The notes under the pieces: model-generated
What the model saw: only the letters and a program-made list of their open reading frames with translations
Databases searched by the model: none
Told to the model about the DNA's origin: nothing
Origin: Gemmatimonadaceae bacterium
Lineage (GTDB): Bacteria; Gemmatimonadota; Gemmatimonadetes; Gemmatimonadales; Gemmatimonadaceae
DNA: 6,027 nt
NCBI GenBank assembly: GCA_014378185.1
Contig: JACMOE010000357.1
Span: 1 to 6,027 of the forward strand
Direction of reading: 5' to 3'
Shown here: one piece after another, positions 1-4,762 of the stretch
Numbering within the stretch: the first letter of the stretch is position 1
How the letters are laid out: each line of letters opens with the position of its first letter
Translations under genes and position numbers: made by a program

Positions 1-2
1 GC

Positions 3-482
3 GTACGCGACCTGTCGAGCACGGAGACTCGGGTGACGTCGGCCGTGGTGCTCGCGACGCTGGCGATCGTGCTGGTGGTGGGCGCATTCGACGCGGTGCT
101 CCTGCTTGCGGCACCAGCACTGGTGGCGTGGTCGCTGCTGGGCGCGCTCGCCGCGGAGTCGCGCGAGCGACAGGCGATGGACCTCGGCGTGGTGCGTCGC
201 ATCGGGGCGATTGCGCTGGTGGCGGTGCTCGGCGGATTGGCGGTGGCGCGGAGCGCGGCCCAGCTGACGGCAATGTCGATGTATGCCACGAATTCGAAGG
301 CGTCGGTGCTTGAGCGGGCGTCGGCCATCGATCCCGGCAGCTACCGCATTCATGCACGGCTGGCGCAGCTCTACCTGGGGCGTGGTGACTGCCGGCGATC
401 GCGCGTGCACGCCAGCGCGGCGCGGCGGCAGTTTCCGTCATCGCCTGTCGCGCGCCGGTTGCTGTCCGCCTGCGGCGAGTAG
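3..482 (+). CDS. O-antigen ligase (Wzy/WaaL) family protein with TPR-like tail, C-terminal part only
   Basis: The frame is open to the left edge (the residues before the GTG at 33 read VRDLSSTETR), so the gene starts outside the window and the GTG at 33 is probably an internal valine. About 160 residues are visible. First come two hydrophobic segments, a stretch starting at TSAVVLATLAIVLVVG and another around FDAVLLLAAPALVAWSLLGA. A basic/acidic loop and a third membrane segment (IGAIALVAVLGGLAVA) follow. The FD...APAL...LLGAL pattern is like the last helices of O-antigen ligase/polymerase proteins, which join lipid-linked glycan to an acceptor at the periplasmic face of the inner membrane. 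The last 65 residues are soluble and TPR-like (LERASAIDPGSYRIHARLAQLYLGRGDC), as in ligases with C-terminal TPRs. The catalytic periplasmic loop is not in view, so the family call rests on the tail alone; another polytopic TPR protein is possible. The stop is TAG at 480-482. Confidence 0.65.
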   Translation, partial: VRDLSSTETRVTSAVVLATLAIVLVVGAFDAVLLLAAPALVAWSLLGALAAESRERQAMDLGVVRRIGAIALVAVLGGLAVARSAAQLTAMSMYATNSKASVLERASAIDPGSYRIHARLAQLYLGRGDCRRSRVHASAARRQFPSSPVARRLLSACGE

Positions 483-595
483 CCTACTCGATGAGCCGGC
501 GCGTGGGTCGCGAGGCGCGATCGGCGCGCGCGCACATGTGCAGCAATGGAGCCAGCGAGCGCGAGTGGAACGTGTGTTCCCTTATGCGCGGGGCG

Positions 596-817
596 TCAGC
601 TCGCCTTCTTCTTTTCCTGGGCGGCGCGAAGCTCGTCGAGCAGCAGCGTGACGCGCTCGATCTCGCCAGAGGCGATCGTCTGTCGCGGGGTGCGTCCCTC
701 GAACTGGTCGAGTGGGGTCTCGAGCCACCGAATGGCGTCGGCTGGTTCCCTGAAGAGTACGGCGAGCTCGACGAGGAGCATCCGCCGCACGCGCTTTCGC
801 CTGATCCGCTTGTTCAT
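596..817 (-). CDS. small orphan MbcA/ParS C-terminal (DUF2384) antitoxin-domain protein
   Basis: From the ATG at 817 this is a 73-residue protein. After a very basic start (MNKRIRRKRVRR) nearly all of it matches the MbcA/ParS/Xre antitoxin C-terminal domain: AIRWL at residues 28-32, the G-R-T-P turn at 41-44, then G51 and V56 followed by LLLDEL, ending in a lysine-rich tail. In full-length family members this domain follows a helix-turn-helix and clamps a RES-type NAD-degrading toxin. Here the HTH is absent and no toxin gene lies on either side, so a true toxin-antitoxin role is not supported. I chose ATG 817 because GAGG lies four bases upstream. An in-frame ATG at 859 would add 14 residues (MPHWRATLQQHRGF) but has no visible Shine-Dalgarno sequence. 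The gene is convergent with the ligase-like gene on its downstream side. Its upstream neighbour, hemolysin III, is on the same strand about 180 bases away. Confidence 0.7.
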   Translation of the reverse strand: MNKRIRRKRVRRMLLVELAVLFREPADAIRWLETPLDQFEGRTPRQTIASGEIERVTLLLDELRAAQEKKKAS

Positions 818-997
818 GAAACCTCGATGCTGCTGAAGTGTGGCCCGCCAATGCGGCATGATGACTGCGGAAGGTAAACCATCGTGAGCCCATCCCGCGA
901 CTTTCAGGACGATAGCGGCCGTCTGTGGACTGCCTGGGACGTCATTCCCGCGTGGGGGCGAGGCGTCTGCCCGGAATTGATGACGCGGCGCCGAGCG

Positions 998-1654
998 TCA
1001 GGTGCGCGGCGCAGGGGGAAGGGCGTACCAGAGCACGGCGGCAAAATGCGCGAAGCTTCCACCCAGCACGAACAGGTGCCACACGGCGTGACTGAAGCGG
1101 ATGCGCTCCCACACGTAGAACACCACGCCGCCAGTGTAGAGCGCTCCCCCCAGCGCCAGCCAGCGCAGTCCGGCGGGTGCCACATGCTGCGAGAGCGGAC
1201 GCAGTGCGATGACGATGATCCATCCCATCGCGAGGTAGAGCCAGGTGGAGAGCGCGGGAAGGCGCGCGCCAAACCGCGTCTTGAGCGCGACGCCAACGAG
1301 CGCCAGGCCCCACACCACGCCAAACAGGCTCCATCCCCACGCACCGCGCAGGCTGATGAGCGTGAACGGCGTGTACGTTCCGGCGATGAGCAGGTAGATA
1401 GCGGCATGATCGACGCGCTGCCATGCTTCCTTGTGCTCCATTCGTCGGACGGCATGGTACAGCGTCGACGCGGCATACAGCAGGATGAGCGTCGCGGCAT
1501 AGATGCTCACCGCGACAATGCGCCACGCGTCCCTGGTGGCGATGGCGGTGACGACGAGCACGGGCGCAGCGACGACGCTCAGCGCAAGGCCGAATCCGTG
1601 CGTGAGGCTGTTCGCAAGCTCTTCACTTGCGGACCAGGTTCGCGTGCTCGCCAT
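998..1654 (-). CDS. hemolysin III / TrhA family (PAQR-like) membrane protein
   Basis: This 218-residue protein is the usual length for bacterial hemolysin III/YqfA/TrhA proteins, relatives of eukaryotic PAQR receptors, with seven predicted membrane segments. Family landmarks are present in order: E-x3-N-S-x2-H-G near residues 12-20; S63-x3-H67 in STLYH; D82-H83 before AIYLLIAGTYTPF; and H189-x3-H193 in SHAVWH, then LFVLGGSFAHF. The S/H/D/HxxxH residues are those that bind the zinc ion in PAQR structures, so the metal site looks intact. Bacterial members are linked to membrane-lipid and energy homeostasis; haemolysis is a historical label, and the actual reaction is uncertain. The start ATG at 1654 has GGTAGG at a good distance. 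The gene follows sulP after 8 bases, so it is almost certainly co-transcribed and perhaps translationally coupled. The stop is TGA at 998-1000. Confidence 0.9.
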   Translation of the reverse strand: MASTRTWSASEELANSLTHGFGLALSVVAAPVLVVTAIATRDAWRIVAVSIYAATLILLYAASTLYHAVRRMEHKEAWQRVDHAAIYLLIAGTYTPFTLISLRGAWGWSLFGVVWGLALVGVALKTRFGARLPALSTWLYLAMGWIIVIALRPLSQHVAPAGLRWLALGGALYTGGVVFYVWERIRFSHAVWHLFVLGGSFAHFAAVLWYALPPAPRT

Positions 1655-1661
1655 GGCACAA

Positions 1662-1667
1662 CCTACC
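1662..1667 (-). promoter_or_regulatory. ribosome binding site of the hemolysin III gene, overlapping the sulP stop codon
   Basis: On the minus strand GGTAGG lies seven bases before the ATG at 1654. The TAG inside it is the stop codon of sulP (1665-1663). A ribosome ending sulP therefore sits on the initiation signal of the next gene, a typical arrangement for translational coupling. The motif differs from GGAGG-type sites by one base, and the coupling itself is inferred. Confidence 0.55.
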
Positions 1668-3237
1668 GCGATCCCGCAACGACCGCGCGGGCCAGCGCGG
1701 CGTCGAGGGTCGGCACCACGTTGTCCGGCCCGATTTCGTCCATCGTGCCCGAGCCGCTGAGTGCGGCGAGCGGCTGCGCCTGCGCCTCCGCAATGATGAC
1801 CACTGTTCCATCCATGCGCGTCCGATGCACGACGTCACGCAGCGTGCGCATGCCGGTGGAATCGAGCGCGGGGACGTATCGCATGCGAAGGATGAGGACC
1901 GTCGGCCGGCCCGCAATCCGGCCGATGGTGTCCTTGAACATCCGCGCGGCGCCGAAGAAGAATGGTCCGTTGATTTCGTACACTTCGACGCCGGCGGGAA
2001 TGCGGCGCCGGTCGAGCAGCGGCCCGTCGTCGCCCTCCTCGTCGCTGAGCGAGTCCGTCACACTCGTCACGCTCGTGACGGAAGCCATGCGCCGCATGAA
2101 GAGAAAGGCGGTGAGTACCATCCCGACCTCGATGGCCACCGTGAGGTCCACGAGCACGGTGAGGAAAAACGTCACCAGCAACACGGCCACGTCGCTCTTC
2201 GGTGCGCGCAGCTCGGCAACAAAGGCGCGCCACTCACTCATGTGGTAGGAGACGACGACGAGGATGGCAGCGAGCGTGGCCATGGGAATCAGCGAGGCCC
2301 AGCGCCCGAAGAACAGCGTGATGAGCAGCAGCGTGACCGCGTGGACGATACCCGCGACCGGTGTGCGACCACCACTCTTCACGTTGGTGGCGGTGCGGGC
2401 GATGGCGCCGGTGGCCGGAATGCCGCCGAACAACGGCGTCACGACGTTCGCCACGCCCTGCGCCACCAGCTCCATGTTGGAACGATGGCGACCGCCGATC
2501 ATGCCGTCGGCCACCACGGCGGAGAGCAGCGACTCCACCGGCGCGAGCAACGCGATGGTGAAGGCGGGACCCACCAGCGCGACGACCTGCACCAACGAAA
2601 GATGCGGCATCGTGGGATGCGGCAGCGCCGCAGAGATCTCGCCGAAGCGGGACCCGATCGTTTCCACCGGCAAGTGCAGCACGCGAGCGAGCAGCGTGGT
2701 GGCCACGAGCGCCACGACCGGACCCGGCACGCGGGTGTCGAGGCGTTGCCACAACAGCATGATCGCCAGCGCGACGACGGCGATGGCAACCGCAGCGGGA
2801 GTCACCGTGGTGATCGCAGCTCCATACGCCATCCACTTCGCCACGAAGTGCGCCGGCACCTCGCCCATCTGGAGGCCCAGCAGATCCTTGACCTCACCGG
2901 AGAAGATGATCAGTGCGATGGCGCTGGTGAAGCCGATGACGAGCGGATGCGGAATGAACGTGATGGCGTCACCGAACTTCGCGATGCCCATGACGATGAG
3001 GATCACGCCGGCCATGAGCGTGGCGACGGTGAGGCCATCGACACCGTACTGCTGCACGATGCCATAGACGATCACGACGAACGCCCCGGTGGGTCCGCCG
3101 ATCTGCACGCGCGATCCGCCCAGCAGCGAAATCAGGAACCCGGCGATGATGGCCGTCCAGAGGCCGCGATCCGGCGACACACCACTGGCAATGGCAAACG
3201 CAATGGCCAATGGCAGCGCGACGACGCCGACGATCAC
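1663..3237 (-). CDS. SulP (SLC26) family anion transporter with C-terminal STAS domain
   Basis: From the only in-frame canonical start, GTG at 3237, this gives 524 residues. The membrane part covers roughly residues 1-385. It holds VALPLAIAFAIASG at the start, QIGGPTGAFVV (45-55) and the SulP core from APVESLLSAVVADG through GGIPATGAIARTATN (232-285). A short acidic linker (SVTSVTSVTDS, then DEEGDD) leads to a STAS domain at about 413-520. Its loop reads ALDSTG (457-462), the position phosphorylated in SpoIIAA-like STAS domains. SulP proteins move anions such as sulfate, bicarbonate or dicarboxylates across the inner membrane; nothing here fixes the substrate. The true N-terminus is probably upstream. 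The same frame encodes a family-typical lead-in (VPKLFSTLRTYDRAQF, about 3259-3306) directly before the GTG, yet that stretch has no ATG, GTG or TTG before a TGA at 3352-3354. The GTG at 3237 falls inside the first helix. Either a non-canonical start is used (CTG at 3297, ATC at 3312) or the 5' end is damaged. The hemolysin III gene follows 8 bases downstream. Confidence 0.9.
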   Translation of the reverse strand: MIVGVVALPLAIAFAIASGVSPDRGLWTAIIAGFLISLLGGSRVQIGGPTGAFVVIVYGIVQQYGVDGLTVATLMAGVILIVMGIAKFGDAITFIPHPLVIGFTSAIALIIFSGEVKDLLGLQMGEVPAHFVAKWMAYGAAITTVTPAAVAIAVVALAIMLLWQRLDTRVPGPVVALVATTLLARVLHLPVETIGSRFGEISAALPHPTMPHLSLVQVVALVGPAFTIALLAPVESLLSAVVADGMIGGRHRSNMELVAQGVANVVTPLFGGIPATGAIARTATNVKSGGRTPVAGIVHAVTLLLITLFFGRWASLIPMATLAAILVVVSYHMSEWRAFVAELRAPKSDVAVLLVTFFLTVLVDLTVAIEVGMVLTAFLFMRRMASVTSVTSVTDSLSDEEGDDGPLLDRRRIPAGVEVYEINGPFFFGAARMFKDTIGRIAGRPTVLILRMRYVPALDSTGMRTLRDVVHRTRMDGTVVIIAEAQAQPLAALSGSGTMDEIGPDNVVPTLDAALARAVVAGSR

Positions 3238-3330
3238 GCCCGCACTCGCGTCGGCAAGGAACTGCGCGCGATCGTAGGTGCGGAGCGTGGAGAACAGCTT
3301 GGGGACGAAGATAGCGCCAACCGGAACTGA

Positions 3331-3376
3331 GCACCCGGAAACGGGGCTGTTTCAACCTATCAGGCGGCCCGGGTGC
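3331..3376. repeat. 8-bp inverted repeat between the divergent sulP and PLD genes
   Basis: GCACCCGG at 3331-3338 is the exact reverse complement of CCGGGTGC at 3369-3376. Between the arms is a smaller stem, GAAAC (3338-3342) with GTTTC (3349-3353), sharing base 3338. The element sits in the only divergent intergenic space of the window, upstream of the likely sulP start. It could be an operator or cruciform for one or both genes. There is no run of T, so it is not a terminator. An 8-bp match could also be chance. Confidence 0.3.
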
Positions 3377-3471
3377 AGGCATGCGGCTGGCGCAGTCCAG
3401 CAGACGGCACCCGAGTTGCACCACACCGTCATTCCCGCACTTGCCGCTCCTCCATCCGCACCCAAAATCAC

Positions 3472-4752
3472 GTGAGCACCGTGTTCACTCTCGTGGGCGG
3501 CATCGTCCTCGCGCTGCTCGCCGCGTTCGCCTTCATCACCGTGGCCGCGAACGTCGAGGCGGCACACCAGGACCGCGTGATGAAGGTGCCGCAGATCGGC
3601 ACGTCGCTGCAGGAATTCCTGCGGGCACTGCACGGGGCGGCTGGCGAGCGTGTGACGCATGGCAACACGGTGGACCTGTACCAGAACGGCGACGAGATCT
3701 TCCCGCCCATGCTTGCCGCCATCCACGGCAGCCGGTCCACCATCCACCTGTCCACGTACGTGTACTGGGCGGGCGTCGTTCCGCAAACCTTCGCGCGTGC
3801 GCTTTCCGACGCGGCACTTCGCGGCGTAACGGTGCGCGTGGTGCTCGACAGCGAAGGCACCGAGCCCATGCCCAGGGATCTCGTGCAGCAGATGCGCGAC
3901 GCGGGATGCACTGTGACGTGGTTCCGGCGCATGCGGTGGTTCGACTGGATGAAATACAATCACCGCACGCACCGCCGGCTCCTCATCATCGACGGCACCG
4001 TCGCGTTCACGGGCGGAGTCGGGATTGCCGACGAATGGACGGGCCACGCGCAGAGCTCCGCCCACTGGCGAGACACCCATGTGCGGCTCACCGGCCCCGT
4101 AGTCGCATCGTTGCAGGCGGCGTTCACCGATAACTGGAACCAGTCCACCAACGAATTATTGCTGGACGGGCGAGACTACCCGGAACTGGCCCCAACCGGC
4201 AACATCCCGGTATGCGCCGTCATCAGCACGCCAGCCAACGGTGCATCCGAGGCGCAGCGCGTCATGGCCGCTTGCGTGGCGGGATCCACCCGCTCGCTCC
4301 ACGTGAGCAACGCCTACTTCCTCCCACAGGTCTCGTTCATCGACGCGCTCTGCGCGGCGCGCGAGCGCGGCGTGGACGTGCGCGTGCTCGTCCCGGGGCC
4401 ATGGCACGACCAGAAGCTGGTGCAGCGCGCCAGCCGCCATACCTGGCCGCGCCTGGTGCAGGCCGGCGTCCGCATCTACGAATACCAGACCACCATGATG
4501 CACGCCAAGACCGTCACCGTGGATGGTGAACTCCTGCTCGTGGGCTCCGTCAACTTCGACCCGCGCTCCTTCGCACTCAATGCCGAATGCGCAGTGGTGA
4601 TCGTGAGCCGACAACACGCCGAACAGGCCGAGGCGCGCTTTCAGGACGACATCGCCCAGGCGACGCTCGTGACCAGCGAACAGTTGGCCGCCCTCAGCCT
4701 GGGCAACCGGATACTGGACCGCGTGTGCTTCTGGGCGCGCGCGCAGTTGTAG
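3472..4752 (+). CDS. phospholipase D / cardiolipin synthase-like protein, membrane-anchored
   Basis: From the GTG at 3472 this gives 426 residues. An N-terminal membrane helix (about residues 5-27, FTLVGGIVLALLAAFAF) is followed by two PLD catalytic lobes. The second HKD motif is complete: H344-A-K346-x4-D351, then G358-S359-x-N361. The first is H167-R-R169-x4-D174, followed by FTGGVGIADEW (179-189), with Arg where the family has catalytic Lys. Proteins of this layout are cardiolipin synthase-like enzymes that transfer a phosphatidyl group between phospholipids at the inner membrane through a covalent phosphohistidine; hydrolase activity is also possible. The order TM helix, HKD, HKD fits ClsA/B-type bacterial enzymes. 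I chose GTG 3472 because it sits just before the membrane helix. An in-frame GTG at 3373 would add 33 residues of unlikely composition, and GTG 3481 is also possible. No strong Shine-Dalgarno sequence is visible. The gene is divergent from sulP and convergent with fecR, with a 10-base gap between stops. Confidence 0.85.
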   Translation: MSTVFTLVGGIVLALLAAFAFITVAANVEAAHQDRVMKVPQIGTSLQEFLRALHGAAGERVTHGNTVDLYQNGDEIFPPMLAAIHGSRSTIHLSTYVYWAGVVPQTFARALSDAALRGVTVRVVLDSEGTEPMPRDLVQQMRDAGCTVTWFRRMRWFDWMKYNHRTHRRLLIIDGTVAFTGGVGIADEWTGHAQSSAHWRDTHVRLTGPVVASLQAAFTDNWNQSTNELLLDGRDYPELAPTGNIPVCAVISTPANGASEAQRVMAACVAGSTRSLHVSNAYFLPQVSFIDALCAARERGVDVRVLVPGPWHDQKLVQRASRHTWPRLVQAGVRIYEYQTTMMHAKTVTVDGELLLVGSVNFDPRSFALNAECAVVIVSRQHAEQAEARFQDDIAQATLVTSEQLAALSLGNRILDRVCFWARAQL

Positions 4753-4762
4753 CGCGAAATGC

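Noticed and set aside
33..35. GTG as the true start of the left-edge gene
   Set aside because: The frame is open to the window edge, and a gene starting here would have only the last helices of the transporter-like fold.
532..541. 10-bp palindrome GCACATGTGC between the two convergent left-hand genes
   Set aside because: It is a single short palindrome between convergent 3' ends, where an operator is unlikely, and it could well be chance.
567..580. GGAAC-GTGT-GTTCC hairpin as a terminator between the ligase-like and DUF2384 genes
   Set aside because: The stem is only five pairs with no T run on either side, too weak to call an intrinsic terminator.
884..2248. 454-codon plus-strand open frame over hemolysin III and the sulP 3' end
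   Set aside because: It is antisense to two well-recognised genes, of low-complexity composition, with no motif.
2264..3067. 267-codon plus-strand open frame inside sulP
   Set aside because: It is an Ala/Thr/Met-rich shadow frame opposite the SulP membrane domain.
1627..3330. 567-codon plus-strand open frame across sulP
   Set aside because: Its translation is dominated by H, D, R, E and G with no domain pattern, as expected for the antisense of a high-GC transporter gene. The minus strand encodes a complete SulP-STAS protein.
3373..3375. GTG as the start of the PLD gene
   Set aside because: It would add 33 Arg/Ser/His-rich residues before the membrane helix. The GTG at 3472 places the helix at the N-terminus as is usual.
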